Source: Heritagella caecorum
Lineage (GTDB): Bacteria > Bacillota > Clostridia > Oscillospirales > Acutalibacteraceae
Direction: 5' to 3'
Length of the DNA stretch: 17,600 nucleotides
NCBI GenBank assembly: GCA_904419035.1
Contig: CAJFQL010000040.1
Span: 1 to 17,600 of the forward strand
Shown: one piece after another, positions 6,246-14,253 of the stretch
How positions within the stretch are numbered: the stretch's first letter is position 1
Layout: each line of letters begins with the position of its first letter
Made by a program: the position numbers and the translations under genes
The notes under the pieces: model-generated
Databases searched by the model: none
What the model saw: only the letters and a program-made list of their open reading frames with translations
Told to the model about the DNA's origin: nothing

Positions 6246-7216
6246 TGCATACGCTTTCACACACCTATTTTATTGCCAAAGCACTGGGGGATATTGATGT
6301 ATCCTTTTTGGAAGAAGCTATCGCTTTTCCTCCCAAAAAAGTCCAGACATCTCTTCCAAAAAGGCTGGCCGCTGCATGCTTGTGCCTACTGATAGGGGTA
6401 GCCAGCCTATGTACGATTTCTTTTCCAGCAGAAGAAAATCCCGCCTCGATCGATAGCGAAGCGTCCCCTACCCCGACGCCCGAACCCAGCCAATCGGTTT
6501 CGGGGGTTACCCCGCCTGCCCCTCAACTTTCTCTGGCAGCTGGGGAAAATGCTGATATGATGCCATTTTTCATTTACCAAGGGCGCACCTATCTGTATTA
6601 TGACTGTGTACCCTCCCGCCATCTTGCACTGGGGGAAAAGGCGGGCACGGCCACCGGGCTGATTGACGAATGGACTCCGCAAGACGGATATGTCAATCTG
6701 GCGGGCAGTGTAACGGGGGATTTTTACCCGGTTGCCGGGTACGACCCATCGTTCCTGCTCGCTATGCCACAGACAGACGGCACCATGGAGCTTTTTGTGG
6801 CCCAAAACGGGTATACCCTGCAAACAGGGGCCGATCTATTCGAAACCCGGCTTTCCGTTCTCGAAACCTGTACCGCTGTCACCTGGGAAACCTGGGACTC
6901 CTGGTATGAAGAAAAAGGGGACATCCACACGCTTTCCACCGAAAATACCGCCGCTTTTTCCTCGTTTTTGGGTGTTTTGGAGCAATCCCCCTGCTGTCTG
7001 ACAGAATCCATTCCCCTCATTGATGGGGCCGAATCTGTGTATGATTTTTTCTTTGACGACTGGGGGCTTTATCGCCTGTATATCGCCCGGGATGATGGCA
7101 TCACAGTGGAACTGTGCCTGTTTGAGGGAGGGTATGTCATGTTCAGCGGGTTGCAAAGCGTGTGCGTGCAGGTGCCGCCCGACGATTTTTCCGCCCTGCT
7201 TGCGCTGCTTTCTTAA
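6245..7216 (+). CDS. Single-pass membrane protein, candidate anti-sigma or sensor partner
   Basis: A 323-residue protein coupled to the sigma factor by a one-base overlap. A short cytoplasmic N-terminus (1-40, with ALGDIDVSFLEEAIAF) resembles the start of many clostridial sigma-associated membrane proteins. One transmembrane helix spans about 41-60 (RLAAACLCLLIGVASLCTI). A Ser/Pro/Thr-rich linker at 61-96 then leads to a roughly 225-residue extracytoplasmic domain with no recognised catalytic motif. There is no zinc-finger HxxxCxxC anti-sigma motif. The role as anti-sigma factor is inferred from coupling, topology and the N-terminal pattern; it may instead be a regulated effector. GGAGG about 10 bases upstream supports the start. 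Confidence 0.75.
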   Translation: MHTLSHTYFIAKALGDIDVSFLEEAIAFPPKKVQTSLPKRLAAACLCLLIGVASLCTISFPAEENPASIDSEASPTPTPEPSQSVSGVTPPAPQLSLAAGENADMMPFFIYQGRTYLYYDCVPSRHLALGEKAGTATGLIDEWTPQDGYVNLAGSVTGDFYPVAGYDPSFLLAMPQTDGTMELFVAQNGYTLQTGADLFETRLSVLETCTAVTWETWDSWYEEKGDIHTLSTENTAAFSSFLGVLEQSPCCLTESIPLIDGAESVYDFFFDDWGLYRLYIARDDGITVELCLFEGGYVMFSGLQSVCVQVPPDDFSALLALLS

Positions 7217-7322
7217 CGCTTGTCTTCCCCTTACCGGTATCGTATCATAAGGCAGCCCCTCGGGGCCAAAACACCGCACAGACAGAAGGGCCTTTATGAA
7301 AGATCTGACTTTATCTAAATGG

Positions 7323-7359
7323 AAAAAATGCCGGCCCTTTTTGAGGGCCGGCATTTTTT
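7323..7359. terminator. Strong rho-independent terminator, bidirectional
   Basis: A perfect 16-bp stem (7323-7338 with 7344-7359) with a 5-nt loop. The arms begin with A6 and end with T6, so it can work both ways. It separates the sigma/anti-sigma pair from the following GNAT operon. A smaller GCCCC/GGGGC hairpin without T tract lies at 7255-7266. Confidence 0.92.
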
Positions 7360-7387
7360 CTCTGGCTGGCGCTTTCTTCCCGTTTTG

Positions 7388-7396
7388 TGGTATACT
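7388..7396 (+). promoter_or_regulatory. Extended -10 promoter of the GNAT gene at 7423
   Basis: TGGTATACT ends 26 bases before the ATG. No good -35 is seen, which is acceptable for an extended -10. Confidence 0.6.
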
Positions 7397-7422
7397 CATC
7401 ATGACAAAAGGGGGATAAAGCC

Positions 7423-8325
7423 ATGGCGCAGCTTATTAAAAACTATTTTCACGATGATAAAAAGCGGGCGGCACTCAATACCCTCACCCGTTCCGTTTTC
7501 GGCTTTGATTTTGCAGACTGGGTGCGGCACGGATATGATACCGGCGACTACTACCCTTATTCATGGGAGGAAGATGGGCGCATCCTCTCGAACGCTTCCG
7601 TCAATCGCATGGTCTTTGCCCTTACGCTTCCCGGCGGCACCACCGTGGAACGCACGTATGGGCAAATCGGCACCGTGATGACGGCCCCCGCTTTCCGCCG
7701 CCAGGGGCTGGCCGGATCGCTCATTCGGACGATTTTGCAGGATACTGGCGCCAGCTATGACGGGTTTTATCTATTCGCTAACTTGCACGCCGTGGATTTT
7801 TACCGTTCCCTGGGCTTTCAGCCCTGCCGGGAAACGCGCGCATCCCTCCGCCGGGCCGAACTGGGGGCAATGGGACCTGCCGATTTTGTCCCCATCCGGC
7901 ACGATAGTGAAAAGCAAAAAGTATATATGTCTCTGGTCCGGCACGGCATCGATAACAGCGCCTTTTTCCAGCGCAACCGTTTTGGGCTGCAAATGTTTTA
8001 CACCGGAAACTTTGAAACTGTCTATGTGTCTCCCTCCCTTTCCTGTTTTGCCTGTTATGAACGAGACGGGGATACCCTCTTGCTGCACAGCGTGCTGTCC
8101 AAAAAACCGGTTTCTGTCCTTCAGGTGCTGCGACAAATCCCGGAACCGTTCGAAACGGCCATTCTGGGCTTTACCCCCCGCGCAGACGAGCGCCCGGCCT
8201 TTACTTTCACACCCTTTGATGGCGGGGACGACTATCGCCTGTTTACCCTGGGGGCATCCCCGGGGACATCTCTGACAGAAATCGAAGAACAAGCGCTTCT
8301 TTTCCCCACCTATTCGCACGCCTAA
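7423..8325 (+). CDS. Two-domain GNAT acetyltransferase, Eis-like layout
   Basis: A 300-residue protein, longer than simple GNATs. The catalytic GNAT fold is N-terminal (about 1-150): GTVMTAPAFRRQGLAGSLI at 83-101 contains the RRxGLA acetyl-CoA loop, and ANLHAVDFYRSLGFQPC is the motif B region. A second roughly 150-residue half without a visible acetyl-CoA motif follows, as in Eis-type acetyltransferases with a GNAT domain and sterol-carrier-like tail. AAAGGGGG precedes the ATG. It is first in a two-gene unit with the GNAT at 8348 (22-base gap holding AAAGGAGG). Substrate unknown; Eis enzymes acetylate amines, but aminoglycoside resistance should not be inferred. Confidence 0.8.
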   Translation: MAQLIKNYFHDDKKRAALNTLTRSVFGFDFADWVRHGYDTGDYYPYSWEEDGRILSNASVNRMVFALTLPGGTTVERTYGQIGTVMTAPAFRRQGLAGSLIRTILQDTGASYDGFYLFANLHAVDFYRSLGFQPCRETRASLRRAELGAMGPADFVPIRHDSEKQKVYMSLVRHGIDNSAFFQRNRFGLQMFYTGNFETVYVSPSLSCFACYERDGDTLLLHSVLSKKPVSVLQVLRQIPEPFETAILGFTPRADERPAFTFTPFDGGDDYRLFTLGASPGTSLTEIEEQALLFPTYSHA

Positions 8326-8347
8326 AAGTAAAAGGAGGCGTTTTCTC

Positions 8348-8821
8348 ATGGAGATACGCAAAATCACCCATCACAAAAAACAGTACCTCCCCCTGCTGCT
8401 TTTGGGGGATGAACAGGAAAGCATGATCGACCGTTACCTGTCACGCGGTACGCTGTATGTCCTGCTGGACAATGGCCCCAAAGGGGTGTGCGTGGTAACC
8501 GACGAAGGCTTCCTGCCGGAAGACAGCTGGCCGGAGAACGGCCGGGTGCTGGAGATTAAAAACATTGCCATTACCCCCTCCTGCCAAAAACAGGGATACG
8601 GCAAAGCTCTCATTCGCTTTATCGAAGACACCTACCGGCAAAGCTACACCGTTTTACAGGTGGGCACCGGCGACAGCCCCTTGACCCTGCCATTTTATGA
8701 AGCCTGCGGGTTTACCGTGTCCCACCGGGTAAAAGACTTTTTTACCCAACATTATGATCACCCCATTATCGAAAACGGCGTGCAGCTCACCGATATGGTT
8801 TACCTGCGTAAAAAGCTGTAA
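8348..8821 (+). CDS. GNAT-family N-acetyltransferase
   Basis: A 157-residue single-domain GNAT. Strand 4 and motif A read LEIKNIAITPSCQKQGYGKA (68-87), with QKQGYG as the acetyl-CoA loop. LPFYEACGF at 114-122 is the motif B / C-terminal signature. The ATG at 8348 follows AAAGGAGG by a normal distance. It is co-transcribed with the larger GNAT before it. The C-terminal segment HPIIENGVQLTDMVYLRKKL is typical of this subfamily, in which the last strand closes the sheet. The acceptor is unknown. Confidence 0.88.
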   Translation: MEIRKITHHKKQYLPLLLLGDEQESMIDRYLSRGTLYVLLDNGPKGVCVVTDEGFLPEDSWPENGRVLEIKNIAITPSCQKQGYGKALIRFIEDTYRQSYTVLQVGTGDSPLTLPFYEACGFTVSHRVKDFFTQHYDHPIIENGVQLTDMVYLRKKL

Positions 8822-8859
8822 TCATGCCCCCTAAAAGCTGCTGGCATCTTTTTTAAAAT

Positions 8860-8879
8860 GGAAAGCCCCGCTTTTTTTA
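8860..8879 (+). terminator. Weak candidate terminator
   Basis: GGAAAGC-CC-CGCTTT-type short hairpin followed by a run of seven T. A second weak hairpin (ATGCC/GGCAT, 8824-8846) precedes it. Either may end the two-GNAT transcript; the stems are short. Confidence 0.35.
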
Positions 8880-8891
8880 TGGGTCTTTCTG

Positions 8892-8900
8892 TGGTATAGT
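8892..8900 (+). promoter_or_regulatory. Extended -10 promoter of tam
   Basis: TGGTATAGT ends 33 bases before the ATG at 8934; a T-rich stretch stands at the -35 place. Confidence 0.6.
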
Positions 8901-8933
8901 GAAAGAAAATTCCCTTTAGGAGGGTTTGTCATC

Positions 8934-9704
8934 ATGGCCGATTGGAACGCCCAGCTCTACGAAACATTTAAAAACGAACGCACCCTACCCGCCCGGGACC
9001 TGGCCGCGGCGGTGGGACAGGAACCCGTCATCCGGGCGCTGGATGTGGGGTGCGGTACCGGCACCAGCACGGCGGTGCTCCGCGTCCGCTTTCCCGAAGC
9101 CACTCTTTTTGGGGTGGACCAATCGGACGCCATGCTGCAAAAAGCCCGCTTCACCTGCCCCGATGTCACCTTCTGGCAGCTGGATATCAGCGGGGATCTA
9201 TCTTCCTTGCCCACAGAACTGGATTTGGTCTTTTCCAACGCCTGTTTACAGTGGGTGCCCGGCCACCCAGTGCTGCTGCCAAAGCTCATGGCCCTGCTGC
9301 GAAAGGGCGGCGTACTGGCGGTGCAGATTCCCCAGCAAAGAAAGCACCCCGTCCATAGGCTTATACGGCAATTAGCGGCATCGGATAAATGGGCCGGGCA
9401 CTTTTCCCATCAGCGTGCGTTTTATGGATTGCCGGAAGAAGACTATTACCGCCTGCTTTCCTCCTTATCTACCGATTTTCGTTTGTGGGAAACCACCTAT
9501 TTTCACGTGATGCCCTCCCATCAAAGCATTGTGGAATGGTACAAGGGTACCGGCCTGCGGCCCTACCTCGCGCAACTCTCCGAAGACGAAAGCCTGGCGT
9601 TTCAACATGACCTATTACAGGCCATTGAAAGAGAGTTCCCCTTACAACCCGACGGGCGCATTTTGTTCCCGTTCCCCCGGCTATTTTTTACCGCCCGTGC
9701 ATAA
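8934..9704 (+). CDS. tam: Trans-aconitate 2-methyltransferase-like SAM methyltransferase
   Basis: A 256-residue class I methyltransferase, the usual length for Tam. SAM motif I is LDVGCGTGTS (36-45), the acidic ribose-binding residue is Asp62 in GVDQSD, and DLVFSNACLQWVP (97-109) is the post II region. EWYKGTGLRPYLAQL (201-215) closely follows the Tam signature WxxGTGLRP. Known Tam enzymes methylate trans-aconitate, an inhibitory by-product of cis-aconitate, using SAM in the cytoplasm. The starting MADWNAQLYETF (W-N-A-x-Y) also fits. AGGAGGG precedes the ATG. It is followed after 23 bases by a GNAT, probably on the same mRNA. The family call is firm; the exact substrate is by analogy. Confidence 0.85.
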   Translation: MADWNAQLYETFKNERTLPARDLAAAVGQEPVIRALDVGCGTGTSTAVLRVRFPEATLFGVDQSDAMLQKARFTCPDVTFWQLDISGDLSSLPTELDLVFSNACLQWVPGHPVLLPKLMALLRKGGVLAVQIPQQRKHPVHRLIRQLAASDKWAGHFSHQRAFYGLPEEDYYRLLSSLSTDFRLWETTYFHVMPSHQSIVEWYKGTGLRPYLAQLSEDESLAFQHDLLQAIEREFPLQPDGRILFPFPRLFFTARA

Positions 9705-9727
9705 AACCTCCGAAAGAAGGAGTTTTT

Positions 9728-10267
9728 ATGGAACCGATTTGTTTTGAAACTGAGCGCCTCACGCTCCGGTCGTTCCGTATGGACGACACCATCCCCTATT
9801 TTCAACTGCTTGCCCATCCCCGGGTGCACTGTTTTGTACCCGATGCGCTGGACACACCGGAACAGGCCGCGGATGCAGTCCGCACCCTGATGCATACAAA
9901 GGACGGGTCCGCCCTGTCCGTCTGCCTAAAAGAAACCGGCACCTGGATCGGTACGGTGTTCGGCCTTTGGGAAGGGGACACCTTCAGTGTGTGCTGGAAT
10001 TTTCTTCCCGAGTGGGGCGGAAAAGGCTATGCCTACGAAGCGGCCTTTGCTTATGTAGATTTCCTGTTCCGGCAAAAAAATGCCCGGCGCATTTACGCCT
10101 ATGTGGAGGACGATAACCTCCCTTCCCAGCGGCTGTGCCGCAAACTGGGCATGCGGCAGGAAGGGCTGTTCCGGGAATTTATTTCGTTTGTCAATAATCC
10201 CGACGGCACCCCTCTGTACGAAAACACCCTGCAATTTGCCTTGCTGAAAAAGGAGTGGCGGCCCTGA
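9728..10267 (+). CDS. GNAT acetyltransferase of the RimJ/RimL type
   Basis: A 179-residue protein that begins ETERLTLRSFRMDD, the characteristic start of Acetyltransf_3 (RimJ/RimL-like) proteins. Motif A is WGGKGYAYEA (96-105), and EDDNLPSQRLCRKLGMRQEG (127-146) is the N-x-x-S-x-x-x-x-K-x-G motif. Family members acetylate protein N-termini or small amines; the target is unknown. AGAAGGAG lies 6-8 bases before the ATG. It is the last plus-strand gene before the convergent operon and ends at the shared terminator at 10342. Confidence 0.88.
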   Translation: MEPICFETERLTLRSFRMDDTIPYFQLLAHPRVHCFVPDALDTPEQAADAVRTLMHTKDGSALSVCLKETGTWIGTVFGLWEGDTFSVCWNFLPEWGGKGYAYEAAFAYVDFLFRQKNARRIYAYVEDDNLPSQRLCRKLGMRQEGLFREFISFVNNPDGTPLYENTLQFALLKKEWRP

Positions 10268-10341
10268 GGGGGGTCTTTCCGCCCTGTTTGTTTTCCACGG
10301 GGAACCATCCGGAACCCCTCCCATACCATACTTTTTCATAA

Positions 10342-10384
10342 TAAAAGAAGGCAGGAAATCGATTTAGTTTCCTGCCTTCTTTTA
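10342..10384. terminator. Bidirectional terminator between convergent operons
   Basis: A perfect 17-bp stem (10342-10358 with 10368-10384) around a 9-nt loop. The arms carry AAAAG and CTTTT ends, giving U tracts in both directions. It stands 75 bases after the GNAT stop and 2 bases after the last codon of the minus-strand operon. Confidence 0.92.
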
Positions 10385-10386
10385 TG

Positions 10387-11043
10387 TTACGCCGCCGTCC
10401 GGCTGCCATGTTTTTCCTGCTGCAAATGGAAGTCCGCCAGTTTATGTTGGTGCAAAACCCATGCGCCCAGTAAAAACAGCCCCTGTCCTACCAGGTTGAC
10501 CCCCTGGGCAATCCAGTTCATCGACGCCTCGGTAAAATCCTGGGACGACAGATAGCCCATCCCCAGCGAACAGGCAAACGACAGGATAAACAGCACCATC
10601 CACTTTTTTTGTTTCATCTTGGCCGCCACGATACACAGCCCGGCGTCCATCAGCCCCAGCCCGGCCACCATCAATGCCACAAATACAAACGTACCGGAAA
10701 ACAGCGGTGGGGCCACCGCATAGGCAGCACCCCCGCGCCCGGCCTGTTTGTGGCATAGTAGCGCCAGCATCCCCACACCGGCCAGCAAAAAGCCGATCGA
10801 TTGCATGGGGAAAAACAGGGTGTTCAGCGCTTCAAAATCGCACACCCCGGCGGCATACAGCAATTTATAACACGCTTTGAGCATACCGGCGCAGGTGATA
10901 TCGATGGCGCCGGCCGCAAATAAAGCAAACGCCCCTTTACTCATTTTATTATATAAGTCCCGCATCAACAGCACGGCCCCTGCGGCGAAAAAAATCACCG
11001 GCAGGAAATCGACCAGTGCCATCCCAACCGAAAAATCTTTCAT
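10387..11043 (-). CDS. Six-helix membrane protein, unknown function (last operon gene)
   Basis: A 218-residue protein with about six hydrophobic segments (near 8-26, 37-56, 77-96, 114-140, 148-165, 176-197), short loops and a basic/polar C-terminal tail. Several small-residue helix patterns (GFLLAGVGML, LVGQGLFLLG) recur. No family is recognised with confidence. AGGGGGAGGA precedes the ATG. It is the fifth gene of the TetR operon, 24 bases after the DUF1295 gene, and ends next to the terminator. Context suggests it acts with the membrane reductase-like protein, perhaps as an accessory or transport subunit; this is inference. Confidence 0.8.
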   Translation of the reverse strand: MKDFSVGMALVDFLPVIFFAAGAVLLMRDLYNKMSKGAFALFAAGAIDITCAGMLKACYKLLYAAGVCDFEALNTLFFPMQSIGFLLAGVGMLALLCHKQAGRGGAAYAVAPPLFSGTFVFVALMVAGLGLMDAGLCIVAAKMKQKKWMVLFILSFACSLGMGYLSSQDFTEASMNWIAQGVNLVGQGLFLLGAWVLHQHKLADFHLQQEKHGSRTAA

Positions 11044-11067
11044 GAGCCCGTCCTCCCCCTTCGCGTT

Positions 11068-11868
11068 TCAGCGCTTATTCAGATGGTACAACGGCACAAA
11101 GGGCAATAAAATGGGCGTGTGGTCGGCATACTGGCGGTAGGCCGGGTTGTCCCCATACCGTCCCATTTGCCGTTTTTCCAGCCGCTGGGCCCCGTTGAAC
11201 ATCACAAACACAATGCAAATATACGCCAGTACCGCCAGCAGCCACTGGCCGATGCCCTGGTACGCACTCAAACCGCCCACCAGCACGCCGGTCCAGAACA
11301 GGATTTCGCCCAGGTAGTTCGGGCACCGCACCAGCCGGTACAGCCCCTGGGTAGCCACCATATGGGGGTTTGCCTGTTTCTGGGCAGATTTCTGGGCATC
11401 CGCCACGGCTTCCAGCACCAACCCGCCAACGGAAATCAGCATACCGACTACCGGCAGCACCACATCATCCGCCCCGTTCATGTACCGGTACAGCATGGGG
11501 CTGACCTGCGCGGTGTACAGCACCGCCACACAGATCCAGATGACCACCAAGACGAAAACCGGCATTTTTTTGTTGTCGCCCGTCGCCTCTTTCAGCGTTT
11601 TGCGGTAAGACGCATTGCGGATCTCCCGTACCAGCAAAAACCCGGAAAGCCGCGCCCCATATACCACAAACAGCGCCGCCTGTAAAACCGCCAGCCACAG
11701 CACCCCCGGTGCCCATCCGTTATAAAGCACCAGAATCAGCACCGTAATACCGCCGCCGGCAATGGCAAACCCGTACCCGATCGACAGGAAATACACGAAT
11801 TTCCAAAACCCCACGGCACTGAGCACCGCGCAAACGGCAAGGATCATCCCCAGATAACTCCAGCCCAC
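11068..11868 (-). CDS. DUF1295 / steroid 5-alpha-reductase-like membrane protein
   Basis: A 266-residue polytopic protein. The GTG start at 11868 directly follows the upstream TAA, with AGGGGGTG in the end of the upstream gene, so translation is coupled. Helices occur at about 5-20, 24-49, 54-72, 103-120, 136-153, 186-203 and 207-224. The C-terminal half carries LYRLVRCPNYLGEILFW (176-192). PNYxGE (here Asn184 and Glu188) is the hallmark of the steroid 5-alpha-reductase / DUF1295 fold, whose members reduce an enone with NADPH; the related isoprenylcysteine methyltransferases have RHPxYxG instead. NPAYRQYADHTPILLPFVPL near the end is also typical. The substrate is unknown; a lipophilic enone, sterol-like or fatty compound is plausible. 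Confidence 0.85.
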   Translation of the reverse strand: MGWSYLGMILAVCAVLSAVGFWKFVYFLSIGYGFAIAGGGITVLILVLYNGWAPGVLWLAVLQAALFVVYGARLSGFLLVREIRNASYRKTLKEATGDNKKMPVFVLVVIWICVAVLYTAQVSPMLYRYMNGADDVVLPVVGMLISVGGLVLEAVADAQKSAQKQANPHMVATQGLYRLVRCPNYLGEILFWTGVLVGGLSAYQGIGQWLLAVLAYICIVFVMFNGAQRLEKRQMGRYGDNPAYRQYADHTPILLPFVPLYHLNKR

Positions 11869-12720
11869 TTATTTCACCCCCTGAAAGCTCTCTTTGATGT
11901 ACGCCGCAAAACTCATTTTTCCATATTGGGTCGAACCGACCATCTCCTCGGTCAGCGTCCATTTGGAAAAACGCAAAATCGCTTCTTTCCCGTTCTTCTG
12001 CAGCTTGTTGACAAAAGCCAGCACATCAAACAGGAACGCCGGGGCACGCTTGATTACCGGTTTCTTGCCGGCCGCTTCAAAGCAGAGCCTGGCAATTTCT
12101 TCATACGAATACGTCTCTTTACCGCCAATATCGTACATCCGGTTCTGGTCGCCCATGTGCTCCACAATGAAATCCGCGAAATCCTCGGTGGAAATCACGT
12201 TGGCGTGCACCGGTTTCTTCCCCAGCAGCGTGACTTCCCCTTTTTCGATCATGGGCCGGAAGACTTTGACAATATCGTAAAAATACCCGGTCGGACGGAA
12301 AATCACCCACGACAGCCCGCTCTTTTTCAGCTCTTGTTCAAACAGGTACTTGGCGTGCAGCATGGGCACCTTCGGGGCCTTGTCCGCCTTGATCACGGAA
12401 ATATAGGCAAACTGCCGCACCCCGGCCGCCTGTGCTTCCTGCAGCAGGTTCAGGTTGCCCTGATAATCGATTTCATAGTTGGTAACCGTCGCCGACGTCT
12501 TGGTCAGCCCCACGGTGGAAATCACCACATCGGCGCCGGTACAAATCCCTTTTAGCGTTTCGGGCTTTGTCACGTCGATGGTCCGGAACGTATACGGCCC
12601 ACTGACCCCAATATCGCGCTGCACCATATCGACGGCCACCACGTCATGCCCTTTGGCCAGCAAAGCGCGGAAAATATCGGCCCCCAAATTGCCATAGGCC
12701 CCTGCCAATACAACTTTCAT
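11869..12720 (-). CDS. NAD(P)-binding atypical SDR (NmrA-like) protein
   Basis: A 283-residue Rossmann-fold protein. GAYGNLG at 7-13 is the GxxGxxG dinucleotide loop, after the strand MKVVLA. VVISTVGLT (85-93) lines the cofactor site. FAYISVIKADKAPKV then HAKYLFEQELKKSGLSWVIF (about 121-160) resembles NmrA/atypical epimerases, with Tyr-x-x-x-x replaced by HAKYLFE. FRPTGYFYDIVK is the conserved substrate-loop region. FADFIVEHMG and YDIGGKETYSYEEIARLCFE fit complex-I-39-kDa-like and NmrA-like members. It could be an oxidoreductase or a redox sensor; I lean to reductase because of its neighbours. AGAGGGGGA precedes the ATG; the gap to the flavin-reductase-like gene is 27 bases. Confidence 0.85.
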   Translation of the reverse strand: MKVVLAGAYGNLGADIFRALLAKGHDVVAVDMVQRDIGVSGPYTFRTIDVTKPETLKGICTGADVVISTVGLTKTSATVTNYEIDYQGNLNLLQEAQAAGVRQFAYISVIKADKAPKVPMLHAKYLFEQELKKSGLSWVIFRPTGYFYDIVKVFRPMIEKGEVTLLGKKPVHANVISTEDFADFIVEHMGDQNRMYDIGGKETYSYEEIARLCFEAAGKKPVIKRAPAFLFDVLAFVNKLQKNGKEAILRFSKWTLTEEMVGSTQYGKMSFAAYIKESFQGVK

Positions 12721-12747
12721 CGTACTCTCCCCCTCTTACTCTTCCTC

Positions 12748-13674
12748 TTATTTTTTGCTCTTTTCTTTGGAACGCTTGTCGTTAATGATCTTCATGTGCT
12801 CTTCGGTAATCAACGTCACCTGGTTTTCCCGGGCCCATTCCACACAGCCCTTGAGCACCACCGGCAGGAAAATCCGCGGCACGCCCAAAATCGTTTTCAG
12901 CGCGTCATCGGTAAATTTCACCTTGTCATCGGCCCGGTCTGCCGCATACCGCACGGATTCCAGCGTGGCCTTGCGCATTTGCAGCAGTTCGGCATGCATT
13001 CTTTTTTTCCGGTGGAACCAAAAGTTCTTGCTGTCCCGGTAGCCGTAATCCACCGGAAGCGGCGGGAAATCTTTGGCTCTGACCCCATTGATAATGGCGT
13101 CGCTGTACTTTTTCTTCATCAGGATCTTATCCACACGCAGGATAAAATGGGCCCCGAATTTGCTGGTAATCCCGTTAAAATCGTGATACGGCCCTTCATA
13201 GCCGTTGAGTTCCCCGGGCTGATCCCGGTCGGCGCCGTCCAGCTGCCGCATCCATGTGCACTCGATGACCTGGATGGCATCGGCCAGCACCTGGGGCCTT
13301 TTTTCGCCCGTCTCTTCTTCGATCATGCTGGTCTCCAACCGGAAGTTGCATTTCGGCATTTTATCCGACGGCTTGTCCCCCGGCCACGAGAGCTTCACGG
13401 CCTCTTTAAAGCTTTTGGGGCTGTCATCAATAAAATTGAGGGCACATGTACCGGTGCGCAGAATATTCTGTGCCGTATTCGACGAATTCCGGCAGCTCAG
13501 CAGCATGGCATAATAATCCTTGCCCGCAATATAGTACGGCTGCACCAGGGAGTAGGGCCCTAGGTTGGTCATGCCGTCCTCGCACAGGGTGCTGATTACC
13601 ACCGTGGGCATGGGGAAAAACAGGGACGTCTGGTAAAAATTGTCTACAATACGAAGGTTTTCAAAACTGCTCAT
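12748..13674 (-). CDS. Flavin-reductase-like split-barrel protein with a PCP_red-like C-terminal domain
   Basis: A 308-residue protein. The ATG at 13674 is chosen because AAGGGAGG (about 13682-13689) precedes it; the frame is open upstream but only through the TetR gene. Residues about 12-190 fit the flavin reductase / FMN-binding split barrel (MPTVVISTLCEDGMTNLGPY, 22-41, is the FMN-loop region; LLSCRNSSNTAQNI follows). Residues 252-300 (FTDDALKTILGVPRIFLPVV then EWARENQVTLITEEH) match by eye the PCP_red domain found at the C-terminus of protochlorophyllide reductase subunits. The last residues are lysine-rich. Probable role: NAD(P)H-to-flavin electron transfer for the operon's reductases, which is inference. 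Confidence 0.75.
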   Translation of the reverse strand: MSSFENLRIVDNFYQTSLFFPMPTVVISTLCEDGMTNLGPYSLVQPYYIAGKDYYAMLLSCRNSSNTAQNILRTGTCALNFIDDSPKSFKEAVKLSWPGDKPSDKMPKCNFRLETSMIEEETGEKRPQVLADAIQVIECTWMRQLDGADRDQPGELNGYEGPYHDFNGITSKFGAHFILRVDKILMKKKYSDAIINGVRAKDFPPLPVDYGYRDSKNFWFHRKKRMHAELLQMRKATLESVRYAADRADDKVKFTDDALKTILGVPRIFLPVVLKGCVEWARENQVTLITEEHMKIINDKRSKEKSKK

Positions 13675-13691
13675 CAATAATTCCTCCCTTT

Positions 13692-14213
13692 CTACGTAAA
13701 CAGGAATTGAAGGACATGATACAAATCGGAAAACGGCCGGCCCCCGACCGTCCAGGTCAACAGGGCTTCGGCGACAAATTGCGGAAAAAACGCCCCCTGC
13801 GCCCGGCCGTATGTCTCGCACACCGGCTGCAGCACCGACGCCAGCTGCTCCAATAGCTGCGGATGCCGTTCCGCAAATGAGGCCGCAAATACTTTGGCGG
13901 CGGCACGGTCTGCAAACAGCGTCCGGTACCCATCGGAAAAGCCGCGCAATTCGGTATAGGCTGTCCGCAGGACTGTTTCCGGTTCCCCTTGGCCTTCCCG
14001 CCGTATCCGGCACAGCATCTTCTGCCAATCGGCCAGCATAAACGACGCAATCAGCATATCTTTGGAGGGGAAGTAATTGTACACCGTCCCCACCCCAAGC
14101 CCGCAGGCTTGCGCCACGGAACGGATTGTCATTTTTTCATAGCCGTTTTCCAGCGCTTGGCGCTTGGCTTCGGCCAGCACCCGTTCCCTTACATTTTCCA
14201 AAATTTTGGGCAT
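13692..14213 (-). CDS. TetR-family transcriptional regulator
   Basis: A 173-residue protein. The ATG at 14213 follows GAGGAAGGAG; the frame extends further upstream (to 14465) only as chance ORF. The N-terminal helix-turn-helix is at about 10-50: AKRQALENGYEKMTIRSVAQ, then ACGLGVGTVYNYFPSKDML, the standard TetR pattern with the GVGTVYNYF recognition helix. The C-terminal ligand domain (51-173) is poorly conserved, as usual. It is the first gene of its own operon, 17 bases from the next gene. The perfect palindrome at 14230-14253, just downstream of the -10, is the likely autorepression site. Confidence 0.92.
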   Translation of the reverse strand: MPKILENVRERVLAEAKRQALENGYEKMTIRSVAQACGLGVGTVYNYFPSKDMLIASFMLADWQKMLCRIRREGQGEPETVLRTAYTELRGFSDGYRTLFADRAAAKVFAASFAERHPQLLEQLASVLQPVCETYGRAQGAFFPQFVAEALLTWTVGGRPFSDLYHVLQFLFT

Positions 14214-14229
14214 GTTCTTCTCCTTCCTC

Positions 14230-14253
14230 TTTTTATGAACCAGTTCATAAAAA
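14230..14253. promoter_or_regulatory. TetR operator palindrome
   Basis: Perfect 11-base arms, TTTTTATGAAC (14230-14240) and GTTCATAAAAA (14243-14253), around a central CA. The site occupies the transcription start region of the TetR operon and would block the promoter when bound. The length and symmetry are typical of TetR operators. Confidence 0.8.

Noticed and set aside
12646..13563. Long plus-strand frame opposite the flavin-reductase-like gene
   Set aside because: Antisense shadow of a GC-rich gene without a ribosome site or domain.
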